Of a stretch of DNA of 64,000 nt, positions 45,621 to 56,323 are shown piece after piece. A model generated the notes under the pieces. The model had not been told where the DNA came from and made no database searches. It was given only the letters and a program-made list of their open reading frames with translations. Location: contig CM055876.1 in NCBI GenBank assembly GCA_029582165.1, positions 23,908,317 through 23,972,316 of the forward strand, given 5' to 3'. The position numbers were made by a program, and so were the translations under genes. The first letter of the stretch is position 1. The number at the start of each line of letters is the position of its first letter. The DNA is from Portulaca oleracea (Eukaryota; Streptophyta; Magnoliopsida; Caryophyllales; Portulacaceae).

Positions 45621-46139
45621 CAATTTTCATTATTGTCTTCAATGTCTTGTCTAGTCGTGTTGTGTTTCTTATTTAGGGATGTAGTTGCCAACTTGACAAG
45701 GACAAATGTCATTCCAATTTTATTGGTTCGAAGTGTTCCAAGTGTGGAGTGAATCTTTTGAAATGGATTTGTATATTTTGGATTGTCTTTCATTAGACTT
45801 TGGGGGGTTTGTAATATTTTATTTACTACCACATTAGACATCAGTCATGTGGTGTTTTGTATAGTTTAAACCTTAAACTTATAGACTTGCTTGCTTACCC
45901 AGGTGGCCAAGTACCCCAAGTTAGGTATTTAGGTTCAACACAGGTTACACAAGAAGCAAGGCATGCTATTGCTAGCATGAATTATGGACAGGATGTGATA
46001 AAGCCATGAAGCTTCTTATGGATTGGGCCTTTTGGAATTAGAGTTGATGTTGCTTTTGCATTGCTATTGGAAAATGAGTTATTTCGGACAAGAGTCAAAA
46101 CACATATTGCTAAAAAGAGTAAAAGTTCATTTATGAAAT

Positions 46140-46306
46140 TCGATCAATCGGACACATTCGGTCATCCGGGTTCGGGTCGGGGCCTGGCAAATGAGTCCGA
46201 ATTTAAAATTCGGCCAGGGTTAGGGTTTGAGGTTTTTGACCAAATACCCAGATTGACCGAACCCGATAAGACCCAAACCCGATTTTTTGCCACCCCTAGT
46301 ATCTTG
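46140..46306. mobile_element. hAT-like MITE fragment
   Basis: The right end gattttttgccacccctag is a typical terminus of plant hAT MITEs, and the interior has the gggttcgggtcggggcctgg and accgaacccgataagaccca text seen in that group. The left end is not recognisable. Confidence 0.45.
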
Positions 46307-47877
46307 TAATCGTTTTGTGTTTAATTTAGAATGGAAGGTCAAGTATTCACATCCTCCTTTAAAATGTGGAATGTTTGATGTGAATTTTTGGGCAGTGGAA
46401 TGAAAAGCCCATGTGATGTGGTTGGTCCAGCTGAATAATTCACAATTGTCAATTCATCTGCAAATGCTCCCAAATGCTAGTCCAACTTTTGCTTTATAAA
46501 TACATATGTTTGAAATTACAAACCAAACTCCATATTTAATTTTTCTCCTTCTTTGGTACAAAATGATAATGAAGCTTTTTTTTTTTGTTTGATTTATTAA
46601 TGAGAATGAGTTGATGGGAGACCAATGACTAAAAATGGATATGGAGGGGAGCACCACCATTGTTGACATTATGTCGTGCTTGAATAATTAATGGGTGCAT
46701 TCAGTGTCAAATCACAATTACAACTTTAGTAATCCATGGTTTACTCAGTGACAAACCATAGTTACAACTTGAATAATCCATGATAAATTTTTTAACACAA
46801 GATTTCCAGGACATTTCAAGAAAAAATTTAAAAAAATTTAATTGTTAAAAAAATCATGCCACATCAGCCTCAGTGATCCTCACATATTCTACAATTTGAG
46901 ACCTCATTGTCCTCCTAGTCATTAATGATTAATTTGCTTCTTGAGCCATCCTTTAGAGTCAATAACCCTAAGGTTTATCTTTTTTTCTTTTTGCAAGCAC
47001 CCAGTTCCGAGAATCAAGTAGACGTAAATTATCCAAAGAAAACAACTAAAGGTCATCATATTTTGATATAATTATTTTAAAAGTCCTCTAATTTCGCAAA
47101 TAATTGTGGGATGAAATTATTTTTGCTGTAATTTTTTCTGAGTGACATTCTTACTTATTTTCCGTCGCACAAGGCATTAATTGTAGTATTTTTGTTGATT
47201 AGGGTTATGTAGCTTTGATTAACCATAAACATTAAGATCTGAAATGATAGTCAACTTCAATTGAAACAATATTAAATACAAAAATAATTGCTTCACACAC
47301 TTTTTTTTATCGAAAAATTAGTCAAAATATTCTCAATAAATAATTACAACAAAAGTAATATCACCCTACAATTATTGATCAAAATATATAGTCCTTACAA
47401 TAATTATATCACAATATAAGGACCTTCCATTATTTTTCTATAAATGACCTCTTTTTTTTTTTTTATCTTTTAAAAAGAATAAATTAAAAAATAAAAATAA
47501 AATGATTTTCGTCCAAGACCACTATAATAATCCAAGAATGTGTGTCCATATTAGGGGTGAGCGGGACCGGGATCTCGGTAATTTTCAGAGGTCCCGGTCC
47601 CGGTTGTAACCGGGACCAAAGTTTTGCTCCCGATCCCGCTCCCGGTCCCACCGGGATCGGGAAATCGCCCGGGAAATTTTTAATCCCGGTTTCCTAATTT
47701 TTTTTTTACCAATTATTTTAATTTATTTCCATTAAAAATAAACATAGATTATATAAATTATCTTTAATTTCACAAATGCGAGTATCGATTTGTTTACATA
47801 GCCACTTTTTCCCAGATTAAAATTATGCAATATCTAATACATAACATTTTTCCGAAAAGATATGCTATGTTCGTAAT

Positions 47878-47908
<31 letters not shown>

Positions 47909-47966
47909 CATACATACATACATACATACATACATACATACATACATACATACATACATACATACA

Positions 47967-48012
<46 letters not shown>
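47878..48012. repeat. (TACA)n then (TA)n microsatellite
   Basis: About 28 tetranucleotide units catacata, interrupted once by tata, run into a TA tract. The open frames of Tyr-Val-Cys-Met and Ile-His-Thr-Tyr repeats here are artefacts of it. Confidence 0.95.
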
Positions 48013-48013
<1 letters not shown>

Positions 48014-48221
48014 TTATTTATTTATTTATAAACCGAGAATCGGGACTGGGACCGGGAAATGAGGTTAAGTCCCATTCCCGGTCCCGTTGTTGACCGGGAC
48101 TTTAATTTTAGGCCCTGTTCTTTTATGCGGTATTTTGCGGAATGGTATGGTGAGGTGTGGTGGAATTGTGGTGGGTTATTGGTATGTGGGGTAGGTGAGG
48201 AGAGATGATGTAAAAAGTAGA

Positions 48222-49575
48222 CAAAAAAATTACTAAGAGGTACCCTAACTTTTCAAGAAACTATTTTTTGGTACCCCAACTTTTCAAAACTAATTTTGGG
48301 GTACTTTAACTTTTAGAATTAGCAATAAATAGGTGAATTTCCTGCCAAATTCTGATGGGTACCCTAAACTGACTGAAATACCCTTAATTTTGACAGAGAT
48401 TGACTGTAATGCCCTTTTACTCCCACCTTGACTAATTGTGTTGAACGTTATGTGTCTTGTCTGATACTCATCTTTCTATTGACAATGAACCCTTTCAACT
48501 CCCACTCTCTTCAATGTTTGGTCTCTCCATATGGTATGATTAGGGTTTAGGCGTTCGTTCTTGTTGAAGAAGGATTTGAGGAAATCATTCGGAACTTGAG
48601 GGATGATTCGGAGCCTCTCCCAAATTTGAGGGATGATTCGGAGCCTCTCCCTATTCCTGCATCATTACTTTCCCAAATTTTTCTTTTCAGAAACAAAATT
48701 TACAGTAAATCAAAAATTGAACTGAATCACCTAAAATCCTATCAATCAAAAACCAGTATAATCAATGTCCAATATCAAACCACACTTGATGTCAAACCCT
48801 AATGCAACTTTGGTCCCTATAACAACCTACAATTACCCAAAACCCTAAACCCCTAAACCCGAACCCTAAACCCTAATTAAACAACAACTCTAAACCCTTA
48901 ATCAATTTTAGAACCCATAACCCCAATTACCTCAATCACTCGAAAAACCCTAACCCTAACCCAATTCGTTTTCAAAATTAGATCCCAATTGACCCCCGAA
49001 TTCACAGTAAAACACCAAAATTTATATCCTAATTTTGTTTTCAAGCTCCTTTTTTTCCAACCGAAAACATTACACTTTGATTTTACATCCCAAAATCGTT
49101 TTCAAAAATCTCAAATCCCCAGCCAAACTTTGATGTAATAACACAAACTTAGTCAAATACATACCTTATCTCTTCTTTAACCAATCTTTCTTTCAATGGC
49201 TTCCAATCTTGTTTAACCAATCTCAGCTCCCTTTCAATGTCTGTGAGTGAGAAGTCATAGAGAAGAAGACAGAAGAACAAAATAAGAAGAAATGAAGAAG
49301 AAACCATATGAAATAGAAGATTAAATGGGTTGGGGGGAGGGGGGTTATTAACGATCCTTATTTTTGTTTTCTAACAGAAAAAGGGCATTTTCGTCCACAA
49401 AAACCATTAATCAATTTCTTGCCTAAAAGTCACCAGCAAATTCAAATCATTGTCCAGAAAATCACCTATTTATTACTAATCCTAAAAGCTAGGGTACCCC
49501 AAAATTAGTTTTGAAAAGTTGGGGTACCAGAAAAACATTTCACCTAAAGTTAGGGTACCTCTTAGTGATTTTTTG
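48222..49575. mobile_element. Long (1354-bp) member of the MULE-type MITE family
   Basis: It has the same ends as the 358-bp copies (CAAAAAAATTACTAAGAGGT and the inverse) and a perfect 9-bp duplication aaaagtaga (48213-48221 and 49576-49584). About 1 kb of extra interior replaces the short centre: a CCCTAAA-rich stretch (48838-48966) and pyrimidine-rich sequence, but no transposase. It may be a longer progenitor or a carrier of captured DNA. Confidence 0.9.
48838..48966. repeat. Telomere-like AAACCCTAA motifs
   Basis: Several ccctaaacccctaaaccc-type motifs and later ccctaaccctaaccc lie within the long MULE-type element. They are irregular and interspersed, so they are not a telomere. Confidence 0.8.
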
Positions 49576-49983
49576 AAAAGTAGAGGAGAAAAGTGAGGAG
49601 AGAGAAAAGTAATTATTTGCGGTAAAATGTGGCGGGTTGTGGCAAACTGCGGTGCCTTGCCAACCGCAGAAAAGAACAGGGCCCGCTCCCATCGGGAATG
49701 GGATTTTGGGACCGAGACTTGACCAGGATTCCCGGAGTTTTTGCTCACCCCTAGCCCATATTTTGCATTCTTGGCGGCATTGGCTCTCGTCAACGTGTAG
49801 CTTCATTCCCCAATTCCATCCCATCGTTGCACTATATAATACAATATTATAATAGTACTTCCGTTGTATATTAATTATTTTGTTAATATACATAAAAGTA
49901 CTATCATTAAATTCATAAAAGAATATTATTGTAAAAATATATTGTTGTAATTGTTTGTTACACAATATACTATAAAAAAATTT

Positions 49984-50101
49984 TGGTCATAAATGACATT
50001 TTGGACATTAATATAAAATGGAGAGAGTGAACTTGTACAAAATAAAGTCAAAATTTTTTTGGCCATAAATGACATTTTGGACATTAATATAAAATGGACA
50101 T
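49984..50101. repeat. Direct repeat of about 38 bp
   Basis: gg(t/c)cataaatgacattttgg followed by acattaatataaaatgga occurs twice, 77 bp apart (about 49985-50022 and 50061-50099). Confidence 0.85.
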
Positions 50102-50494
50102 TAATCATAGTGATTTGGGAATTGCCATTTGCCGGCATCTAAACCAAACTAATTTATGAGTATCGCCCCGCAAAAAGTACTAACCTAACAGCCAACCTCA
50201 CTCGCCTAAAGCGGGAGTTGTAAGCTCTGTCTGAGTCACTGAAAGCAAAATGGCCGACCTTTTTTTTTTTTTGCTTTAACTTCGACCAACCTGCGAATTT
50301 CGATAATGTTATATTCCTTTTGAATGCATCTGCTGCCCAACTCCACTTAGCACTTACAAGTTGCAGAGTACAGGAGTATCATCAATTGAGAGTGTCTTTG
50401 GAGAAAAAGTGGAATAATTAGATAGTCAAATCTTAGAGGGTTGGTATGAAATTTAATTTTAAAATTCAACTTGTTTAGTGAGGAAAGCCACGTA

Positions 50495-50545
<51 letters not shown>
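50495..50545. repeat. (AAT)n microsatellite
   Basis: About 17 taa/ata units followed by a Stowaway-like end (tactccttccgtcc at 50558-50571) without a visible partner end. Confidence 0.9.
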
Positions 50546-50550
<5 letters not shown>

Positions 50551-51266
50551 TATATAATACTCCTTCCGTCCGATATTAATTATCATCTTTGAAAATGTAT
50601 AGTCAAATTTTAAAAATTTTTGACCATAAATTTCTCAACATATACAATTAGTTGTTAAATAAAATTACAACTATTAGATCTGTAGTGAAAAATACTATCA
50701 TAAAAATATAATCTTTACAATTGTTAATACCATATTTTGTGAGGAATCAATTCTTAACCCGACTCGGATCCCCACATCATTAACCTTCATGGCATTGATT
50801 CACTGGATAAAAATGGTTCACCTGAAGAATTGTCACTTCCTTATTTTCACAGTTGAGAGAACATATATAGGGGTTGGTGTTGTCTTTGATCATCGGAAAA
50901 AATGGTATGTGTTTGTAGTTGAGGATAAAGTAAATTTCTGGTGAAATTGAGGGGTCGATCATTTGGTGTGAAATGAAAGGGTGGTGGTTGATGCTCGTTG
51001 GAGATGTTGGTAGTAGTGGCGATAGTTGTGAGTTGCATGGGTTGGGGATTTGAGGGTGGTGGACTGGTGGTTCAAATAGAAATGGAGAACGCACTGTCAA
51101 AAAAAATAAATGGAGAAGGCAAATTAGTTTTCATTTGTTTAATTAATAATCATGTCAATTCCATAAGATTCAATTTGAAATCTCTAAAAAAATGTGAGGG
51201 TTCTAATTCCTTCTATAAAAGACATGAATTAGAAACATCATCTAATTTCATTCCTTTTCTACTTAT

Positions 51267-51938
51267 TGTTGAAAATATTTCAAGAGTATAAGATAAGTAT
51301 ATAGCCTAAAGAATCATATATTACAAGTACAAGGATCATATACAAGTAAAACGTCAAGAATATGATCAACACGGGTGAAACTGGGACCAACACGAGTCGT
51401 GTTGGTCTCCAGAGAGCAAAGGAAACATTCCTGGGCTCAACACGGGTCGTGTTGGAAAAACAAGGGTTGTGTTGGAACCCAAAATTGTTTTAAATGCTAA
51501 CGACTATATGATTTCGTGTAATTAGTGTTTGATATTATAATTAAGCACGATTATAATGATATTCCAACAACTATATGACTTGACTTGGTCAAGGTCATAT
51601 TAAGGATATGATCCTCCATTAAAGTCCCTTGATTGTCCTTTGACTAGGGTATCCTAAGAGGGTTGGAAGTCTTCTATAAATAGGAGACATTACCAAGCTA
51701 TTTGAAAATCCATTCTAAGCAATCACATCTTCATTCTTGTCTAGACTATAGCTATACTTGAGTGATTCAAGTGAGAAACTATTATTCTTGAGTGTTACAA
51801 GTGCTAAGCTTTATCCCTTTGAACATTTACGGTATAGTAAATAGTTCTTAAGGAAAGTGAGTACTAGGCCATGACTCTTAGCGTTATCCAAGCGAGCTTC
51901 CATTGTTTTATATATCGTTTACTCCCTTTCCTCCAACA
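51267..51938 (+). mobile_element. Probable copia-type solo LTR
   Basis: 672 bp from TGTTGAAAATATTTCAAGAG to CCTCCAACA. The flanks cttat and attat match at four of five bases. A good TATA box (CTATAAATAGGAG) lies at 51674-51686, and the downstream part looks like R-U5. Two CAACACG-type dyads lie about 220-300 bp upstream of the TATA box. No internal region follows, and copia-2 starts 42 bp further on with unrelated LTRs. Confidence 0.72.
51387..51455. repeat. Two CAACACG-type dyads in the copia-type solo LTR
   Basis: CCAACACGAGTCGTGTTGG (51387-51405) and TCAACACGGGTCGTGTTGG (51437-51455). CAACACGGGTCGTGTTGG occurs exactly in the Athila-like solo LTR at 19203-19220. The linking text ctccagagagc also matches that LTR when read in its transcription direction. 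Confidence 0.88.
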
Positions 51939-51980
51939 ATTATCAAAAAGACTCACTAAATTTATCTAGGTAGTTAAAAT

Positions 51981-52246
51981 TGTTGAGTAATTGCTTCAGA
52001 TATTGTTTCCTAAGTTTCAGAAGTTGTTAGCAGATAATTAGGAGTTATTTTTAGTCAACCTAAGTTATTTCAGTTGAGAATAATCTTGCTGTAGTGGATA
52101 ATTATCATTGTTAATTGCTGTCTTTTAGGAATTTCAATTTGGTTTGCTATCTTTAAATTGAGTATGATCTAATGAGGAAGTGTGAGCTGAAGTTTTCATT
52201 TTACTGTCACTGTTCTCTACCTCTATTGCTCTTTTCTGCTCCTACA
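51981..52246 (+). repeat. 5' LTR of copia-2
   Basis: 266 bp, TGTTGAG...CCTACA. Its partner at 56058-56323 has only a few differences. Confidence 0.94.
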
Positions 52247-52250
52247 ATTT

Positions 52251-52263
52251 TGGTATTAGAGCC
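52251..52263 (+). other. Primer binding site of copia-2, initiator tRNA-Met type
   Basis: TGGTATTAGAGCC, four bases after the LTR. It differs from the usual copia site TGGTATCAGAGCC at one base. Confidence 0.88.
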
Positions 52264-52371
52264 AGAATCTCAACTCTCAAAAGACTTCTCACTGGGAGGC
52301 AAAGTGAGAACAAGTGCGACCTAAAAGAATACAGAGAGCAAAATCCATAAAAAAACCTCACAAAAACTGCC

Positions 52372-53151
52372 ATGGCTAGCAATGATGCAAGTTCTTCATC
52401 TCAGCCACTGATTCCAATTTTCAAAGGTGAAAAATACCACCTTTGGAGTTTGAAGATGAAGACCATGTTCAGGTCCCAGGAGTTATGGGATCTGGTAGAG
52501 ACGGGTTACACTGAGCCTACTCCGACACCGACTCAACCCGATCAACAATTACGCGAGAATCATAAGAGAGATGCGAAGGCTTTGTTCTTCATCCAGTCAG
52601 CCCTGGAAGATGACATTTTTCCCCGAATTGCAACAGCCACAACCGCTCATGAAGCATGGGAGATACTCAAGAAAGAGTTCTTGGGTGAAAAAAAGGTGCT
52701 CATCGTCAAGCTGCAAACACTTCGACGTGAATTTGAGACCTTGTCAATGAAAGAAAAAGAGTCTGTGCAAGACTTTCTGTCTAGAGTATCTGACGTTGTT
52801 AGTCAAATGAAATATTATGGGGAAAAATTGAGTAGGGAAATAGTGGTGAGTAAGGTGTTGAGGAGTCTGACCCGAGACTTCGATCATGTGGTCGCTGCGA
52901 TTGAAGAATCAAAGGATCTTTCAAGCTACAGCTTTGACGAGTTAATGGGTTCATTGTTAGCCCATGAAGTACGGATCAACAAGTCCTTTGAGAAAGCTGA
53001 GGAAAAGGCGTTCCAAGTGAAGGGGGAGTCCCCATACAAAGCCAAAACTGAAAATTCAAGTACCCGCGGTAGAGGGCGAGGTGGCTATCGTGGCAGAGGG
53101 CGTGGTGGCAGCAGAGGCAGAGGTTCTTATGGTGAGCAAGCCGCAATCTAA
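52372..53151 (+). CDS. copia-2 gag (capsid) protein
   Basis: The 259-codon open frame starts MASNDASSSSQPLIPIFKGE. It carries a DUF4219/UBN2-type copia gag region: YHLWSLKMKTMFRSQELWDL, HEAWEILKKEFLG, LQTLRREFETLSMKEKESVQ, LSREIVVSKVLRSLTRDFDH. It ends in an RGRGRGGYRGRGRG basic tail. The knuckle that should follow (CYYCKNFGHKEAEC, about 53168-53209) is in the next frame after a one-base shift, so this frame stops early. Gag packages the element RNA. The frame is otherwise undamaged, but the element cannot replicate alone. Confidence 0.9.
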   Translation: MASNDASSSSQPLIPIFKGEKYHLWSLKMKTMFRSQELWDLVETGYTEPTPTPTQPDQQLRENHKRDAKALFFIQSALEDDIFPRIATATTAHEAWEILKKEFLGEKKVLIVKLQTLRREFETLSMKEKESVQDFLSRVSDVVSQMKYYGEKLSREIVVSKVLRSLTRDFDHVVAAIEESKDLSSYSFDELMGSLLAHEVRINKSFEKAEEKAFQVKGESPYKAKTENSSTRGRGRGGYRGRGRGGSRGRGSYGEQAAI

Positions 53152-56067
53152 GAGCCAAATTCAATGTTATTATTGCAAGAATTTTGGCCATAAAGAAGCT
53201 GAATGTTGGGCAAAGCAGAGGGATAAGGCAAAGGGAGCAAACTTTGCTGAAACAGTTGCACAAGAAGAAAACTTGTTTATGACTCATGCTCCTGTCAACA
53301 ATGAAGTTAATGGAGTCTGGTTCATGGACAACGGCTGTTCAAATCACATGACCGGAGCGAAATCTTTGTTCAAGGAATTGGATGAGAAACAAAAGAGCGA
53401 AGTTCGACTTGGAGAAGATAGGGTGATGAAAATCGAAGGAAAAGGAACAATTGGCATCAAAACCTCTCACGGTAACATAAAACTTTTGCATAATGTGCAA
53501 TTTGTTCCTGATTTGAGTCATAATTTATTGAGTGTTGGCCAATTGATGGAAGATGGTTATTTTCTATTATTTGATGATGGTGTATGCTCCGTTTATGAAA
53601 AAGCTTCTGGCCAACATATAGTTAGTGTTTCTAAGAGGCAAAACAGAATGTTTCCTTTGCAAGTTTCTGATGAAAAAATTATGCCTTCACTGTTGATGAA
53701 AAAATTATGCCTTCACATTGCTTCAGTTCAAGGCCTTAGTTGAGAAACAAAGTGGGTGCTCCTTAAAAGCCCTCCGAACTGATCGAGGAGGCGAGTTTGA
53801 TTCTAATGAGTTTAATCTTTTCTGTAAAAGAAATGGCATCCACAGGGAGTTGACTGCACCCTATGCACCACAACAAAACGGTGTGGCTGAGAGAAAAAAT
53901 CGAACGGTGGTTAAAATGGCCCGGAGTATGATGAGTGCGGCAAATCTTCCAAAGAAGTTCTGGGCAGAAGCTGTAGCACTGCTGTGTATCTTCGGAATAT
54001 TTCACCAACCAAGGCAGTCATGAATCGAACTCCATACGAGGCATGGAAGGGCAGGAAACCACGCGTAAGTCATTTGAAGGTGTTTGGTTGTGTTGCATAC
54101 AGTTTAGATAAGTCTTTCCTCTCGTCGCAAGCTTGATGTAAAATCAGAAAAGTGTATCTTTGTGGGTTATAATTCACAGTCCAAGGCTTATAAGCTGTAT
54201 AACTCCACAAATGGCAAAGTGTTGATTAGCAGAGATGTGGTCTTTAATGAAGTGGCAACCTGGACTTGGACGAGCAATGAGACTAACTCCTCTATAGGCA
54301 GTCATCTTATTTCATATCCTACCGAGTTAGTCACAACAAGCTCACCAGAAAGCTCTTTGGAGAGCTCGTCGACGTCATCTGGAACATCACCCGAAGGCTC
54401 ACCTGAAATCTCCCCTATACCGTCACCTGCAAGCACACCTACTGCGTCACCTGTGAAGGAGCCTAGTCCGCTGCAAAGATCAATAAGAGTAAGAAAGCCA
54501 AATCCTAGATATGCTACTACTAACGATTCGTCTTGCTCCTTCGCTTTACTTGTTTCAGACCCAATTTATTTTAAAGAGGCAAAGAATGAACCCATGTGGT
54601 GTAGAGCAATGGAGGAAGAGCTATTGGCAATTCAGAAAAATAAGGCATTGGAGTTGGTAGAGTTGCCTGAAGCGAAAAATGTTATTGGCCTGAAATGGGT
54701 GTTCCGCACCAAATACAATGCTGATGGGACGATTCAGAAACACAAGGCTCGATTAGTTGCAAAGGGGTATGCACAACAAGAAGGAATTGATTTTGAGGAG
54801 ACATTTTCACCAGTTGCTCGTTTGAGGCGAGAGTGTTCATAGCGATAAGACAACTTGGGTTGCTTTATCAATTCGATGTGAAGTGCATTCTTGAGCGGAG
54901 ATCTAGCGAAGAGGTTTACGTTGCTCGGCTGAAGGGTTCATTGTTGAAGGTGAGGAAGCAAAAGTATCTGTGAGAAAGGCTTTGTATGGCACGAAACAAG
55001 CTCCACGAGCATGGTACAGCAAGATCGACTCATATTTCGAGGAAAATGGATTTAAGAAGAGCGATAATGAAGACCCTCTATGTGAAACAACAAGGTAATT
55101 CCGATTTTTGGTGGTTTGCTTGTATGTCGATGATATAATTTATATGTCGTGTGAGTCCATTGTTGAGGAGTTCAAATCTTGTATGATGGAAAAGTTTGAG
55201 ATGTCGATTTGGGTTTATTGCATTACTTTCTTGGTGGAGGTGGATCAAAATTGATGGGATTTTTATTTCACAAAGAAGTATCTTTGTTGATTTACTAGTG
55301 AGGTTTAACATGGTGAAATGTAAACCTATTCCTACTCCATGAATGCTAATGAGAAACTTGTTCTTGATGATGGCACTATTGAGGCAAATGCAAGGCAATT
55401 TGAGTATTGTTGGTGGTGCGAACTATTTGTGTCATACAAGACTGACATTATGTTTGCGATCGGTGTGGTCTCAAGATTCATGCACAAACCATCGTACATC
55501 ATCTTGGTGCGAAAGAGAATCCTAAGATATGTGGTGACACTACTAATTTTGGGATTCAATATTCGAAAGTATCGATTTTTCAGTGTGGTTATTCGATAGT
55601 GATTGGGGTGGGTGTTTGGAAGATAGGAGGAGTACATCGGGCTATGTATTCTTCCTTGGATCAGTGCTATTTCATGGAGCTCGAAGAAGCAAGCGTTGTG
55701 GCTCTATCTTCGTTAGAAATTTGAATATGTTCTTTATTCATTTCTTTGCTGTCAAGCTATTTGGCTTCGAAGGTTATTGGCTGATTTCTTTCAAGTTCAA
55801 GAGGGAGCTACTGGCATTTTTTGTGACAACAAGGCAACAATAGCCATGACAAAGAACCCATCATTTCATAGTAGAACGAAGCATATTGACATCCACTATC
55901 ACTTTATTCGGAAGTTAGTAAGTGATGGAAAAATATCTCTGAGCTATTGTAACACAAACAACCAAGTAGCAGACACACTGACAAAGTCGCTTACGAGGGC
56001 TAAGCATGAAGACTTCAGATCTCAAATGGGCGTCTCTAATTTTGAAGCAAGGAGGAGTGTTGAGTAA
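53130..56067 (+). pseudogene. copia-2 pol remains: knuckle, protease, integrase, reverse transcriptase, RNase H
   Basis: Pieces in order: knuckle CYYCKNFGHKEAEC; protease WFMDNGCSNHMT (DNG instead of DSG) and FVPDLSHNLLSVGQL; then a deletion at about 53690-53720 that removes the integrase zinc region and first catalytic Asp. Next are integrase RTDRGGEFDSNEF and APQQNGVAERKNRTV, and a frameshift near 53975. Reverse transcriptase entry [20 protein letters not shown] runs to about 54842. Broken frames still show LYVDDIIYMS near 55125, followed by RNase H pieces (RRSTSGYVFFLGS, GIFCDNKATIAMTKNPSFHS) up to 56067. Confidence 0.92.
53668..53716 (+). repeat. 23-bp direct repeat at the copia-2 deletion junction
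   Basis: tgatgaaaaaattatgcctt plus cac occurs at 53668-53690 and again at 53694-53716. The copies lie where sequence jumps from the protease tail to mid-integrase, so they may record how the deletion was repaired. Confidence 0.88.
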
Positions 56068-56323
56068 TTGCTTCAGATATTGTTTCCTAAGTTTCAGAAG
56101 TTGTTAGCAGATAATTAGGAGTTATTTTTAGTCAATCTAAGTTATTTCAGTTGAGAATAATCTTGTTGTAGTGGATAATTATCATTGTTAGTAGATGTCT
56201 TATATGAATTTCTGTTTGGTTTGCTATCTTTAAATTGAGTATGATCTAATGAGGAAGTGTGAGCTGAAGTTTTCATTTTACTGTCACTGTTCTCTGCCTC
56301 TATTGCTCTTTTCTGCTCCTACA
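56058..56323 (+). repeat. 3' LTR of copia-2
   Basis: 266 bp, TGTTGAG...CCTACA, flanked by the aaaat duplication. Confidence 0.94.

Larger units (their letters stand above)
44569..46973. mobile_element. Element with inverted terminal repeats of about 430 bp
   Basis: The left arm (about 44569-45020) and right arm (about 46495-46973, inverted) align over most of their length. Shared blocks include AACTCTAAAGGATGGC, GAGGACAATGAGGTC, CTCCCCTCCATATCCATTTT and ATTAATTATTCAAG. The interior (45020-46490) has no recognisable transposase. A second transposon (45164-45620) and an hAT-like piece near 46140-46306 lie inside. No target duplication was found, so limits are approximate. A MULE-type or foldback element is likely. 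Confidence 0.7.
48111..49683. mobile_element. Tourist-like MITE, copy 2, interrupted
   Basis: It starts GGCCCTGTTCTTTTATGCGG and ends AAAAGAACAGGGCC, 14-bp perfect inverts. The text on either side of the 1354-bp MULE-type insertion joins to match the uninterrupted copy at 22682-22967 (gtaaaaagtagaggagaaaa). No TAA duplication is visible. Confidence 0.85.
47552..49753. mobile_element. Non-autonomous hAT-type element carrying nested MITEs
   Basis: Ends TAGGGGTGAGC and GCTCACCCCTA are perfect inverts. The flanks gtccatat (47544-47551) and gcccatat (49754-49761) form an 8-bp duplication with one change. The inner ends share ccgggaccggg-type text. A TACA/TA microsatellite and a Tourist-like MITE (48111-49683) with a further MULE-type element lie inside. 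Original length was about 630 bp. Confidence 0.88.
51981..56323 (+). mobile_element. Ty1/copia LTR retrotransposon (copia-2), decayed
   Basis: LTRs 51981-52246 and 56058-56323 (both 266 bp, TGTTGAGTAA...TGCTCCTACA) with a 5-bp duplication aaaat (51976-51980 and 56324-56328). A tRNA-iMet-type primer site follows the left LTR, and the purine tract AAGGAGGAG precedes the right one. The gag is intact but pol is broken by frameshifts and deletions. Confidence 0.95.

Noticed and set aside
45614..45841. 75-codon minus-strand frame within the long-inverted-repeat element
   Set aside because: No domain, atypical composition, and it starts at the end of a MITE. No sign that it is a gene.
47794..48031. 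Frames with Tyr-Val-Cys-Met and Ile-His-Thr-Tyr repeats
   Set aside because: They are translations of the TACA microsatellite.
48838..48966. Interstitial telomere
   Set aside because: The CCCTAAA motifs are few, irregular and inside a transposon.
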